Source: Aurantimonas sp. Leaf443
Lineage (GTDB): Bacteria; Pseudomonadota; Alphaproteobacteria; Rhizobiales; Rhizobiaceae
DNA: 64,000 nt
Direction: 5' to 3'
Assembly: GCF_001425575.1 (NCBI RefSeq)
Contig: NZ_LMRD01000008.1
Coordinates: 329,171 to 393,170 of the forward strand
In this document: piece by piece, positions 52,766-62,110 of the stretch
Layout: each line of letters opens with the position of its first letter
Numbering within the stretch: the first letter of the stretch is position 1
Translations under genes and position numbers: made by a program
The notes under the pieces: model-generated
What the model was told of the DNA's origin: nothing
The model's database searches: none
Seen by the model: only the letters and a program-made list of their open reading frames with translations

Positions 52766-53100
52766 CGATTCGGTCCTTCTGTGTCGGGCGGGCGATCGCG
52801 CGTTCCTGCGCCCCGCGATCGGTCGGGCGGATGGGGTGCGTTCAAGCGCGTCCGCCCCCGGCCCGCAAGGCCGATCATGCGCGACGCGGGGCCGGAGGCG
52901 ATTTTTTCCACGCCGCGCGAGCTCCGCCCGTCGCAAAACGCGACAGGCGGGCCATCGATCCGCCGAAGCCTCCGTCACTTTCGCGCCAACGCCGCGCAAG
53001 GGCCCGTCTTCGAAGCGCAAACCGCTGGCGGCCGGTGCCCGTTGCGCCTAGCTAGAAACCCTGGGGACCGCGCATCCGCGGCGGAAGGCGAAAGACGGCT
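52766..53100. other. Intergenic region between tal and the AraC gene
   Basis: 335 bp with no confident gene. It contains a plus-strand Rho-independent terminator-like element (52853-52907) with no known plus-strand gene before it, and a second hairpin, CCGCC-GTCGC/GCGAC-GGCGG with one mismatch (52924-52950, loop AAAAC). Both precede the AraC gene, so they could form its leader. Confidence 0.45.
52853..52907 (+). terminator. Orphan Rho-independent terminator
   Basis: CGCCCCCGGCCC (52853-52864) pairs with GGGCCGGAGGCG (52889-52900) with one mismatch, followed at once by ATTTTTT. It is the best terminator-like structure on the plus strand here, yet all coding genes for 3.5 kb upstream lie on the minus strand. 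A short unannotated RNA or attenuation of the AraC transcript would explain it. Confidence 0.55.
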
Positions 53101-54105
53101 TTGAGCGAAGAGAACGGGACGTTCGGGCTGCGGGCTTCGCTCCATATGTTCTCGCTGAAGGCGGGACGGGCGGACGACACGGAGGCGCTCAACGAGATCG
53201 GTTTCCTGCCCGTCCAGTTCCGGCCGCAGGGCCGGGCCGGACTCGACCTGTCGATCGAGGGGCTCCACAGCCGGAAGGTCAACCTGTGGCGCACGCGCTC
53301 GACGAGCGGCTTCAAGTCGCGGCCGAAGGCGGAGATCGACGTCCTGTCCGTGCGCCTGTTGCTGAAGGGGCGGATGACGCGCATCGACGGGGGTCGCGAG
53401 TTCGTCGCCGAGACCGGCCACGGCATCGCCCTGCCCTTCGAGGCGATGAATGTCGCGACGATGTCGCCCGCCTTCGACGCGCTGAGCTGCTCCATCCCGC
53501 AGCGGCATCTCAGGGCCGCCTTCGAGACCCTGGAAGGCCGGCCGGCGCCGGTGCGTCTGGCGTTCGAACCCGTCGTGGCCTTCGACACGAGGGCCGTGCG
53601 CGCCTTCGCCGCGACGCTGCGCAGCGTCCACCGGCGGCTGTCGCGATCGCCCGAGGGGGCGGACCTGTTCTATCCCCTCCTGGAGGAGCTGATGCTGCAC
53701 CAGTTCCTTTCCTCCTGGCCGATGCACGCGCATGCCCAGCCCGACGCGGCCGGGCCGGCGCATTCGCGCGTGGTGCGCCGGGCGCGCGACTATATGGAGG
53801 CGCATCTGGCGACGCCGATGACGGTCGCCGAGATCGCCGCGGCGGCCGGCGTCAGCGTGCGCGTGCTGCAGCTGACCTTCCGCAAGGAGATCGACCGAAC
53901 GCCGATCCAATACATCCTGGAGCGCCGCCTCGACCTGGTGCGCGACGAACTCGCGCGCGCCGGTCCGGACACGCGCATCTCGCAGGTCTCCACACGCTGG
54001 GGCTTCACCAGCGCCAGCGACTTTTCCGCGCGCTACAAGGCGCGCTTCGGCTGCACGCCGACGCAGACGCTCGCCCAGGCGCTCAACCGCCATAATAGCC
54101 ATTGA
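53101..54105 (+). CDS. AraC family transcriptional regulator
   Basis: A 334-aa regulator with an AraC-binding-like N-terminal domain (about 20-190) and a C-terminal double HTH (about 225-325, AEIAAAAGVSVRVLQLTFRKEI and ISQVSTRWGFTSASDFSARYKARFG). The start is TTG 53101 with a purine-rich AAGGCGAAAG upstream; ATG 53146 is an alternative but lacks a ribosome-binding site. The effector and targets are unknown; the tal gene and downstream chemoreceptor are neighbours. Confidence 0.85.
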   Translation: MSEENGTFGLRASLHMFSLKAGRADDTEALNEIGFLPVQFRPQGRAGLDLSIEGLHSRKVNLWRTRSTSGFKSRPKAEIDVLSVRLLLKGRMTRIDGGREFVAETGHGIALPFEAMNVATMSPAFDALSCSIPQRHLRAAFETLEGRPAPVRLAFEPVVAFDTRAVRAFAATLRSVHRRLSRSPEGADLFYPLLEELMLHQFLSSWPMHAHAQPDAAGPAHSRVVRRARDYMEAHLATPMTVAEIAAAAGVSVRVLQLTFRKEIDRTPIQYILERRLDLVRDELARAGPDTRISQVSTRWGFTSASDFSARYKARFGCTPTQTLAQALNRHNSH

Positions 54106-54296
54106 AATGCTATTGTAAGTAATGCTTTCAATTAGACTTCCGTATAGAACAACGCAATGAAGTGTTCTGTTTTCGCAATCGTGCTATAATTCGTATTTCT
54201 TATAGTATATTACAAGATGTACATCCCGGTGCATCAATTGTTATTCTTTTTTGGTCAGGGTGCGACCGATCCGCAAATCGGAAGGTCTTTTCATCA
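54106..54296 (+). promoter_or_regulatory. AT-rich promoter and leader of chemoreceptor 1
   Basis: 191 bp strikingly poorer in GC than the surroundings. A stem AATAGC/GCTATT (54094-54114) spans the AraC stop. A perfect TATAAT (54185-54190) is the likely -10. A 7-bp stem GATGTAC/GTGCATC (54216-54235) follows, then a T-rich stretch with six Ts (to 54252), so transcription may be attenuated before ATG 54297. Confidence 0.5.
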
Positions 54297-56375
54297 ATGC
54301 GCATTTCTGTTCGCTGGAAGCTCGGTGCGAGCTTCGCGGCAATTCTTGTCATGACGGGTGTGGTCGGTCTCGTCAGCTATCGCAGCGTGGTCTCCGGCGA
54401 CGAGGCGCTGCGCTCCTTCGCGCAGGGACCGGCGACGCTCGTGCAGAAGTCCGGCGAACTCCAGAACGGGCTCCTCAACCTGAAGAGCAGCGTCATGGTG
54501 GCGATCGTCTCCGACAGCGCGCAGCTGCGCCGCGAGGCCGAGGCCTCCTACGCCGACGTCTGGCGCAACCTGACCGCCGATAGCGATGCCGTGCTCGCCG
54601 CGCTCGAGCCGGCCGCCCGTTCCAGCTTCGAGGATCTGCGCCCGGTGCTCGACGAGCTGCGCCGCGTCTCCGACGAGACCTTCGCCGCCGGCGTCGAAGG
54701 CGAGGCGAGCGCCGCGCTCGACGCCTTCCGCGAGAGCGCGACCGCGCTCGACATCTTCCTGAAGCGCCTCGCCGCGCTGGAAACCTCCGCCGCCGGGACC
54801 TTCACGACTCCCGCCTCGGACGCGCTTCTGGCGCGCATCCACGCCAATGCGCTGGCGGCCCGGATCGCCATGCTCGGCACGATCGTCCTGTCGGCGGACG
54901 AGGAGATCGCGGTGGCCGACGGCCAGCTCAAGGCGGCCGACGCCAGCATCCGGGCCGATCTGAAGACGCTCGCCGCCACGCCCGGCCTGTCCTCCGCCTC
55001 GGCGCTCGCCGACAGCTGGAACACGGCCTCCGCGACGCTGAGCCGCTTCGCCGCGATCGGCGTCGCCAACTGGCAGGGCAAGGCGCGGACCCTTCTGGAG
55101 ACGCGGCTCGAGCCCCTCGCCCATTCGGCCGCCGAGCGCCTCGACGCGCTCGACACGGCCACCGAAACCGCGAAGCAGGGCTTCCTGGCGCGCTCGGAGA
55201 ACCTCTACCGGCAGAACGAGTTCGTGCTCCTCTCGCTGCTGGCCGCGGTCTTCGCGCTCGGCGCGGGTCTCGCCTTCGCCATTGGCCGCAATCTCTCGCA
55301 TGGGCTTCGGCAGGCCGTCGAGAACGCCAAGCGCATCGGCTCAGGCGACCTGTCCCATCGCATCGTCCACAACCGCCGCGACGAGATCGGCGATCTCCTG
55401 TCGAACCTGTGCGTGATGCGCCTGAAGCTGCGCGCCGTCATCGGCGATGTCGCGCTGTCCTCCGAACAGGTCGCCTCCGGCTCGGCCAACGCCTCGCAGG
55501 CCGCCGACCTTCTCTCCTCGGGATCGACGCAGCAGGCGGCGGCCTCCGAGCAGGCCTCCGCGGCCGTCGAGGAGATGACGGCCAACCTTCGCAAGACGGC
55601 CGACAACGCCACGCAGACCGAACGGATGGCCGGCCAGGCCTCGATCAACGCCGCGCGCAGCGGCGAGGCGGTGGCCAAGTCTCTGGAAGCGACGCAGGCC
55701 ATCGCGGAGAAGATCCGGATCGTGCAGGAGATCGCGCGCCAGACCGATCTCCTGGCGCTGAACGCGGCCATCGAGGCGGCGCGCGCCGGCAGCCACGGCA
55801 AGGGTTTCGCGGTGGTGGCCTCCGAGGTGCGAAAGCTTGCCGAGCGCAGCCAGCACGCCGCCACCGAGATCGGCGCGCTCTCCCAGTCGACGCTGCTCGC
55901 CTCCGAGGAGGCCGGCCGCATGCTCGACCAGCTGGTGCCCGACATCCGCCAGACCTCGGAACTCGTCTCGGAGATCACCGCCGCCTGCCGCGAACAGTCG
56001 GTCGGCATCGACCAGATCAACGACGCGATCATCCAGCTCGACCAGGTGACGCAGGCGAATGCGGGGGCCGCCAACGCCATGTCGGCGACCTCGGGAGAAC
56101 TGTCCATGGAGGCCGAGCATCTGGAGACGCGCGTCGGCTTCTTCCATCTGGGCACGGACGCGGACGCGCTTCCGGGCACGCTGCCGCCCGAATTCGTGGC
56201 GCTGCTCGGCGACCTGAAGCCGCGCGAGCGCGCCGGCGACGTGCGCGCCCTGCAGGCCCAGGCCCAGGCCTTCGTGCGGGCCGCGCCCCCTGCGCAGAAA
56301 CGCGCCTCGCGGCCGGCCTCGACGCAAGGGGTCGATCTGCAGCTTGGCGACGCGTTCGAGCGTCAGAGCGCCTGA
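54297..56375 (+). CDS. Methyl-accepting chemotaxis protein 1
   Basis: A 692-aa chemoreceptor. Membrane segment about 10-32, a helical periplasmic sensor domain (about 33-305), a second segment ([19 protein letters not shown]), a HAMP domain (about 328-380), and a signalling domain with the conserved tip [22 protein letters not shown]. No CheR pentapeptide of the NWETF kind is seen; it ends [18 protein letters not shown] 54297 has GGAAGG upstream; a longer frame to 54162 crosses the promoter and is rejected. Confidence 0.92.
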   Translation: MRISVRWKLGASFAAILVMTGVVGLVSYRSVVSGDEALRSFAQGPATLVQKSGELQNGLLNLKSSVMVAIVSDSAQLRREAEASYADVWRNLTADSDAVLAALEPAARSSFEDLRPVLDELRRVSDETFAAGVEGEASAALDAFRESATALDIFLKRLAALETSAAGTFTTPASDALLARIHANALAARIAMLGTIVLSADEEIAVADGQLKAADASIRADLKTLAATPGLSSASALADSWNTASATLSRFAAIGVANWQGKARTLLETRLEPLAHSAAERLDALDTATETAKQGFLARSENLYRQNEFVLLSLLAAVFALGAGLAFAIGRNLSHGLRQAVENAKRIGSGDLSHRIVHNRRDEIGDLLSNLCVMRLKLRAVIGDVALSSEQVASGSANASQAADLLSSGSTQQAAASEQASAAVEEMTANLRKTADNATQTERMAGQASINAARSGEAVAKSLEATQAIAEKIRIVQEIARQTDLLALNAAIEAARAGSHGKGFAVVASEVRKLAERSQHAATEIGALSQSTLLASEEAGRMLDQLVPDIRQTSELVSEITAACREQSVGIDQINDAIIQLDQVTQANAGAANAMSATSGELSMEAEHLETRVGFFHLGTDADALPGTLPPEFVALLGDLKPRERAGDVRALQAQAQAFVRAAPPAQKRASRPASTQGVDLQLGDAFERQSA

Positions 56376-56405
56376 TCCAGCCTGTCCGGTCTATCCGGAC
56401 CGTCC

Positions 56406-56442
56406 GGCCGGCGCGCCCCGCTCGACGCGGGGCGCGCCGGCC
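56406..56442. terminator. Strong bidirectional terminator hairpin
   Basis: GGCCGGCGCGCCCCGC (56406-56421) and GCGGGGCGCGCCGGCC (56427-56442) form a perfect 16-bp stem with loop TCGAC, between chemoreceptor 1 and the convergent YcaQ-family gene, six bases before its stop codon. A short GCGTTTC follows on the plus strand. Confidence 0.7.
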
Positions 56443-56447
56443 GCGTT

Positions 56448-57737
56448 TCATGCGCCGCCCGCAGGCGGCAGATCCCAGGCGCCCGCCGCCGGATCCGGCG
56501 AAGCCCTGGCCCCCTCGTCGCCGCGCGCCAGCTGGAACCGCTCGAAGCGATGGAGCGCCTCGTCCAGCGCGACACGCTCGTCGGGGCCGAGCGCAGCCCC
56601 GAAATCGGTGCGCTGGCGCAGGACGAGCCGTCCGGCCGCCCGGTCCGCCTTCATGTCGATCGCCGCCGCAACCCGGTCGCCGACGAGCACCGGCAGCGCG
56701 AAATAGCCGAGGACGCGGTCGCGCGCCGGCACATAGGCCTCGAACCGGTGTGCATAGCCGAAGAACAGCGTGAGGCGCCGGCGCTGGATGATCAGGGGAT
56801 CGAAGGGCGAGAGGATGTGCACGCGCGGCGCGACCGCCTCGGCCGGCAGGGCGTCCAGGCTTTCGGGCCGGGCCCAGTGCTCCAGCCGGTCGGCTCCCTC
56901 GAGCGCGACGGGCACCAAGGCGCGGCGGGCGACGCGCGCCTCGATGAGCGCCCGCATCGGCCCCTTGCCGGGCGCATCGAGATGGCAGACGGAATCGAGG
57001 CTGACGAGGCCTTGCGCGCGCAGGGCCCGGTCGAGGCGATAGTCGAGAACCTGGCGCTCGCTCGCCATGCGCGGCCGGCGTTCCCAGCCGAAATGGCGCT
57101 CCATCAGCTCGTAGGTCTTGAGCATGCCCCGGCGCTCGCAGACCGTCAGCGCGCCCTCCAGGAACAGCTGCTGCAGCGCGCGCATCGACGGCTTGCGGCT
57201 CGCCCAGGCATGGGTCTTCTCCACCAGGACGTCGTCGTTGATGTCGCGGAGGGTCAGCGCGCCCTCGGTGCGGATGCGCTTCATGACGCGGGCGCGCTCG
57301 GCGGCGGTCACCGCGCCGAACCAGGCGGCCGGCGCGCTTCGGCGGCGCTTCATCTCCGGCAGGAAGAAGGGAAGATCGCGCACCGGCACGTAGGAGAGGG
57401 CGTGCGTCCAGTATTCGAAGACGCTGCGATGCTCGCGCTGCGCCGTATCGAGATCGGCGCGGCGATAAGCGGGGATGCGGGAATAGAGGATGTGGTGGTG
57501 GCAGCGCTCGACCACGTTGATCGTGTCGATCTGGACGTAGCCGAGATGCTCCACCGCCGCCTTGACGGCGTGCGGGCCGTCGCCGAAGGGCGCGTGCGAA
57601 TCGAGACGCTGCGCCCGCATCCAGAGCCGCCTCGCGGCGGCGCGGTCGAGCGGCACGGGATCGAGGAGGCGGAGGGCGGGCGGCATGGCCACATGAGATA
57701 GCGCCGGCGGGCCGATCCGCCCATCGGGTGCCGTCAT
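56448..57737 (-). CDS. YcaQ/AlkX family DNA glycosylase (HTH_42)
   Basis: A 429-aa winged-helix protein of the crosslink-repair glycosylase family (E. coli YcaQ about 410 aa). The signature [21 protein letters not shown] contains the catalytic QxD motif, and [18 protein letters not shown] and [19 protein letters not shown] are typical C-terminal regions. It would excise bulky or crosslinked bases. ATG 57737 gives the longest frame; ATG 57686 (MPPALRLLD) is closer to the family start but lacks a ribosome-binding site. Confidence 0.87.
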   Translation of the reverse strand: MTAPDGRIGPPALSHVAMPPALRLLDPVPLDRAAARRLWMRAQRLDSHAPFGDGPHAVKAAVEHLGYVQIDTINVVERCHHHILYSRIPAYRRADLDTAQREHRSVFEYWTHALSYVPVRDLPFFLPEMKRRRSAPAAWFGAVTAAERARVMKRIRTEGALTLRDINDDVLVEKTHAWASRKPSMRALQQLFLEGALTVCERRGMLKTYELMERHFGWERRPRMASERQVLDYRLDRALRAQGLVSLDSVCHLDAPGKGPMRALIEARVARRALVPVALEGADRLEHWARPESLDALPAEAVAPRVHILSPFDPLIIQRRRLTLFFGYAHRFEAYVPARDRVLGYFALPVLVGDRVAAAIDMKADRAAGRLVLRQRTDFGAALGPDERVALDEALHRFERFQLARGDEGARASPDPAAGAWDLPPAGGA

Positions 57738-58126
57738 GCGTCCGTCCGACGATCGTCACGAGATCGACAGGATCGGATCGGGACTGCGACAAAAGCGCGC
57801 ACCCTTTGCCGACAGCCCGAGCGAGACCGATGCATCGCGGCCGTTGCAACCGGGCGTGGAACCGCGCTGCGCGGCGACGCGGAGCGCGACGCGGTTCCGC
57901 CCCTCACGAAAATTTGCTTGTGCCTGCCATGTTTTACCCGGCGGCGCCTCTCCCGGCCGGTCCGGTCGCGGCCACGGATCCGCGCTCCGTGCCGGCACGC
58001 GCCCGACCGGGTGGCCCGGCCGGGTCGGCCTAACAAAATCACGAAGGCGGGCCCACGGCTCACGTCAGCTTAAGGCCTTACCCCTCAAGGTCGTTGCGCC
58101 ACGAAACGTGGTGTTCTCGGGCAAAG
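57738..58126. other. Intergenic region between the YcaQ-family gene and chemoreceptor 2
   Basis: 389 bp with no confident gene. A 9-bp inverted repeat, GGAACCGCG/CGCGGTTCC (57858-57898, 23-nt loop), an AT-richer patch (AAAATTTGCTTG near 57908), a perfect palindrome TAAGGCCTTA (58071-58080) and a small stem CCACG/CGTGG (58099-58111) lie in it. These are probably the receptor's promoter and leader. Confidence 0.35.
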
Positions 58127-60279
58127 ATGGGGATCTCCGTGCGTGTAACGATGACGAAGAAGCTGGCGGCCAGCTTCGGGGGGGCGTGCTCATTCTGACA
58201 GGGGCCGTCGGCTATTTCGGCCTGACGAGCCTTTCCTCGACAAACCAGACGCTGACCGAGTTCTCGCAGCGCCCCTTCGTCCAGGTGTCGGCGGCCAAGG
58301 AGATCCAGACCAATCTCCAGACCTCGCGCCGCGCCATCGCGCAGGCGCTGGGCTCCAGCGATCCCGAAGTCAACCGCACGGCGGTCGAGAACTACCAGAC
58401 GGCCTGGACGACGCTCACCGCGCAGTTCGACCGGCTCACGGCCGCCATGAGCGAGCAGGGCAAGGCCCAGTTCAACGGCCTCAACGGCGAGATCCAGGCG
58501 CTGAAGGCGGCCTCGGACGAAGCGATGACGGCAGCCCGCGCCGCCGATCCCGCCGCCATCGAGAACGCGCTCGTCGCCAGCGAGGACAAGGCCGCGGCCT
58601 TCGGCACCACCGTGAGACGCCTGCAGGAGGCTCTGACCCTTGCCCAGGCGTCCACGGCCCGCGAGCGTCTCTCCGAGATCGAATATCTGGCGAGCGAGGC
58701 GCGGCTCGACATGGTGAAGTCCCTCGTCCTCAGCGATACGGCCGAGATCGTTGCCGCCAGCGAGGCGCTCGACAAGGCGTCGCAGACCATCCAGCGCGAT
58801 CTCGCCGACCTCTCGGGCCTCGTGCCGCCGCCCCTGCAGCGCGACGTCGCGGAGCTGCAGTCGCAGTGGACCACGCTCGTCCCGATCCTGCGCTCGGGCG
58901 CCGATATCGGCGTGCAGAACTTCGTTGCCAAGGCCGAGACGCTGATCCAGACGCGCCAGCTTCCCCTCGCGCTCGCCCTCGACAAGCGCTTCGACGAAGT
59001 CACCGCCTATGCCGAGAAGCGGGCGCAGTCCTTCCTCGAAGAGGCGGCGGCGACCTTCTCGCAGACGCGCATGCTCCTTCTCGGCATCCTGACCGGCGCG
59101 CTCCTCGTCGGTGCCGCCGCGGCGGTCTGGATGGCCCGCTCGATCTCCACCGGCCTGCAGCGCTCGGTGTCGCTCGCCCGCTCGATCTCGACCGGCGACC
59201 TGACGCAGACGATCGAGCCGAAGGGCTCGGACGAGATCGCCAGTCTCCAGACGGAGATGCGCTCCATGAACTCCAAGCTCGTCGAGATCGTCTCCGACGT
59301 CACCGGCTCGGCCGGCCAGGTCTCGGCCGGCTCGCAGCAGGCCGCCATCACCGCCGAGCAGCTCTCGGCCGCCGCCTCCCAGCAGGCCGCGGCCTCCCAG
59401 CGCCTGTCCTCCGGCGTCAACGAGCAGGCGGCGGCCACGGAACAGGCCTCCTCCTCCATGGAGGAGATGGCCGCCAATATCCGCCAGACCGCCGAGAACG
59501 CCACGCAGACCGAGCGGATCGCCAGCCAGGCGAGCGTCAGCGCCGAGAGGAGCGGCGAGGCCGTCGCCAAGTCGGTCGAGGCGATGCGCGTCATCGCCCA
59601 GAAGATCGCCATCGTGCAGGAAATCGCACGCCAGACCGACCTTCTGGCGCTCAACGCGGCCATCGAGGCCGCGCGCGCCGGCACCCACGGCAAGGGCTTC
59701 GCGGTCGTCGCCTCGGAAGTGCGCAAGCTCGCCGAGCGGTCCGCCTCGGCGGCGCTCGAGATCGGCTCCCTCTCCGTGGAGACGCTCGCCGTCGCCGAGG
59801 AAGCGGGCGGCATGCTGCACCAGCTCGTGCCCGACATCCGCCGCACCTCCGAGCTCGTCTCGGAAATCTCGGCGGCCTGCCGCGAGCAGAATATCGGCGC
59901 CGAGCAGATCAACCAGGCGCTCGGCCAGCTCGAGCAGGTGACGCAGCAGAACGCGCAGGCGATCCAGCAGCTCGATCAGGTGACGCAGGCCAATGCCGAC
60001 GCCGCCAACGAGATGTCGGCGACCGCCGAGCAGCTCTCGGCCGAGGCCCGCCGCCTCAAGGAGCGCGCCGGCTTCTTCCGCCTGACGTCCGGCGCCGTCG
60101 CCGCCGAGCCGCTGCCCGCGCTCGACGTGCGGTCCCTGCAGGCGAGCGCCCAGCGCTTCGAGCCGAGCCGCCGGCCGGCCGCAAGGCCCGCCGCCTCGCC
60201 CGCGCCCGCCGCCCAGGCCCGCGCCGGCAACGGCATCGACCTGCAGCTCGACGACGGGTTCGAGAAGCTCAGCGCCTGA
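58127..60279 (+). CDS. Methyl-accepting chemotaxis protein 2, frameshifted at a poly-G tract
   Basis: A chemoreceptor like its neighbour: membrane segment, helical sensor, second segment, HAMP, signalling domain with [25 protein letters not shown] and tail [15 protein letters not shown]. The start ATG 58127 ([18 protein letters not shown]) runs into a run of seven G (58178-58184), after which the frame is wrong and stops at TGA within 25 bp. The rest of the gene is open in another frame, continuing [13 protein letters not shown]. One more G (or two fewer) would restore a 717-aa protein matching the paralogue's [10 protein letters not shown]. It may be a sequencing error, a phase-variable gene or a new pseudogene. 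Confidence 0.85.
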
Positions 60280-60288
60280 GGGCGCGAC

Positions 60289-60319
60289 GGGCCGGCGGCG
60301 CGAGCTGCCGGCCCTTTTT
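60289..60319 (+). terminator. Rho-independent terminator of chemoreceptor 2
   Basis: GGGCCGGC (60289-60296) and GCCGGCCC (60307-60314) form a perfect 8-bp stem followed by TTTTT (60315-60319), 10 bp after the receptor stop and before the convergent Gfo/Idh gene. Confidence 0.85.
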
Positions 60320-60329
60320 CGTGGCGCCG

Positions 60330-61502
60330 TCAGCGGTAGTCCACCCAGACTCCGCCAAGGTCGGCCGAGCGCACGCAATTCTCCACCCAGCGCACGCCTT
60401 CCACGCCCGCCTCGATGCCGGGAAAGCGCAGGCCCTCGAGCCGCTCGCCCTCCCCCCGGTCGCTCGCCTCCATGGCGATGGCGAAGCGGTAGTAGAGATT
60501 GGCCCAGCCCTCGAAGAGGCCCTCGGGATGGCCGGGGCCGATGCGGTCGTCCTGCCGCGCCTGCGGATAGAGATAGGGCATGCCTCGATCGAGGAGCCGC
60601 ACCGGCTCGCCCTGCACCTCGTAGCTCAGCTGGTTGGGATGCTCGTCCCACCATTCGAGGCTGGCCTTCGCGCCCACGATGCGCACCTTCTGCCCGTGCA
60701 TGCCGCCCGCGTTGACCGCGCTCGCCCAGAGCGTGCCGAAGGCGCCGGTGTCGTATTCCATCAGCGTCACCGCGTTGTCCTCCAGCGGCGCGCGGCTCTT
60801 CACGAAGCTCTGGCGCGCGCAGAGGAGACGGCGGATCTTCAGGTGCGGCAGGATGACCTGCGAGATGTAGAGCGGATGGGTGCCGATGTCGCCGAGCACG
60901 TAGCTCGGTCCGGCAAAGCGCGGATCGACGCGCCAGGCCGTGCCCGGGCTCGTCTCCTCCACGGCCTGCGAATGGAAGCCGTGGGCGAACTGCAGGTTGA
61001 CGAGGCGGATCTCGCCGAGATCGCCGTTCTCCACCATCGCGCGGGCCTGCTCGATCATCGGGTAGCCGGAATAGCCATAGGTGACCCCGACGACGCGGCC
61101 GCGCGCCTGCGCGAGCGCCTCGAGGGCCTCGGCCTGCGCCAGCGTGAAGCAGAGCGGCTTCTCGCAGACGACGTGCAGCCCGTGTTCGAGCGCGGCCCTG
61201 GCGATGGCGAAATGGGTGTTGTTGGGCGTGGCGATCGACACCGCCTCGATGCCGTCGGCGCGCGCCGCCTCGGCGGCGAACATCGCCGCGTGGGTTGCGT
61301 AGCAGCGGCCGGGATCGAGGCCGAGCTCGACGCCGAAGGCGCGGCCGGCCGCCGCGTCGATGTCGAAGGCGCCGGCGACGAGTTCGAAGGCGCGCTCGCG
61401 CGCGGCGGCGGCGCGGTGGATATAGCCGATCTGGCTGCCGCGCCCGCCCCCCACCATGGCCCAGCGCAGGGGCCGGCGCGTGTTCGGTGTCCCGACGATC
61501 AT
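60330..61502 (-). CDS. Gfo/Idh/MocA family oxidoreductase (inositol-cluster type)
   Basis: A 390-aa dehydrogenase. The nucleotide fold starts LRWAMVGGGRGSQIGYIHR (about 12-30), the family EKP is CEKPLCF (about 113-119), and VLGDIGTHPLYISQVI holds the Asp/His pair. ATG 61502 has a perfect GGAGGAG upstream. With iolB and an inositol-type binding protein near, it may act on an inositol or inosose, though it is divergent from classic IolG. Substrate unproven. Confidence 0.88.
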   Translation of the reverse strand: MIVGTPNTRRPLRWAMVGGGRGSQIGYIHRAAAARERAFELVAGAFDIDAAAGRAFGVELGLDPGRCYATHAAMFAAEAARADGIEAVSIATPNNTHFAIARAALEHGLHVVCEKPLCFTLAQAEALEALAQARGRVVGVTYGYSGYPMIEQARAMVENGDLGEIRLVNLQFAHGFHSQAVEETSPGTAWRVDPRFAGPSYVLGDIGTHPLYISQVILPHLKIRRLLCARQSFVKSRAPLEDNAVTLMEYDTGAFGTLWASAVNAGGMHGQKVRIVGAKASLEWWDEHPNQLSYEVQGEPVRLLDRGMPYLYPQARQDDRIGPGHPEGLFEGWANLYYRFAIAMEASDRGEGERLEGLRFPGIEAGVEGVRWVENCVRSADLGGVWVDYR

Positions 61503-61837
61503 GTCCTGTCTCCTCCTCGATGACGGGGACGGCCGGGCCTTCCGGCTCCGGTCCGCCCGCGGGCGCCCCGCGCCCACCGCGATGGGGCGGGCGCGGAACG
61601 GATGGCTGCCGGTCGCCCCCGGGGCCGGACGAGGGCGCGGAAGGGGGCGGGCGATTGGGGCCGCCTGGAGGGGCGGCCGGGGACGAGGGTCGGCGACTTT
61701 CGCATCCACACGGGCCGGAACCCCTGCTAGAGGCAGGAGCGGCGCGCGGCGGACACCCGCCGGGCGGGGCACCGAAGGATGATCCGGCGGCGCAGCGCGG
61801 CCGTTTCGGCCGGACATCGCAGAGCGAGGAGACGACG
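61503..61837. other. Intergenic region between Gfo/Idh and the small membrane protein
   Basis: 335 bp of very GC-rich DNA without a convincing gene. A possible -10, TGCTAGA near 61731, precedes the small-protein gene. I see no clear operator or terminator. Confidence 0.3.
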
Positions 61838-62035
61838 ATGCAGGACCGGCACAACCCCTTCTACAACCCGCTCTGGGTGCGGCTCCTCATCCTCGCGGTG
61901 TGCCTTTCCCTCGTCGGCTTCGAGGTCTGGAACGGCAGCGACCCGCTCTGGCTGGGTCTTGCCGTCGCCGTCACCGCCTATGCGGTCTGGTCCTTCTTCA
62001 TCGCCTTCGATCCGAAGGACAAGGCGGAGAAATAG
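61838..62035 (+). CDS. Small two-helix membrane protein (65 aa)
   Basis: A 65-aa protein with two membrane segments (about 15-31 and 37-56) between a polar start MQDRHNPFYNPLW and a charged end DPKDKAEK. ATG 61838 has GAGGAG 6-8 bp upstream. No family recognised. It is convergent with iolB and divergent from the Gfo/Idh gene. Confidence 0.72.
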   Translation: MQDRHNPFYNPLWVRLLILAVCLSLVGFEVWNGSDPLWLGLAVAVTAYAVWSFFIAFDPKDKAEK

Positions 62036-62110
62036 GCCCGGCGCGGGCCGCCGCCCGGCCCTTCGCGCGGCGCCCGGCGATGGCGCGGGACGGGCCGCCG
62101 CGCGGATTCC

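Noticed and set aside
57736-58185. Long open frame upstream and in frame with the chemoreceptor 2 body
   Set aside because: It has no receptor-like N-terminus, no ribosome-binding site and reads through an apparent promoter region; the receptor N-terminus is in another frame from ATG 58127.
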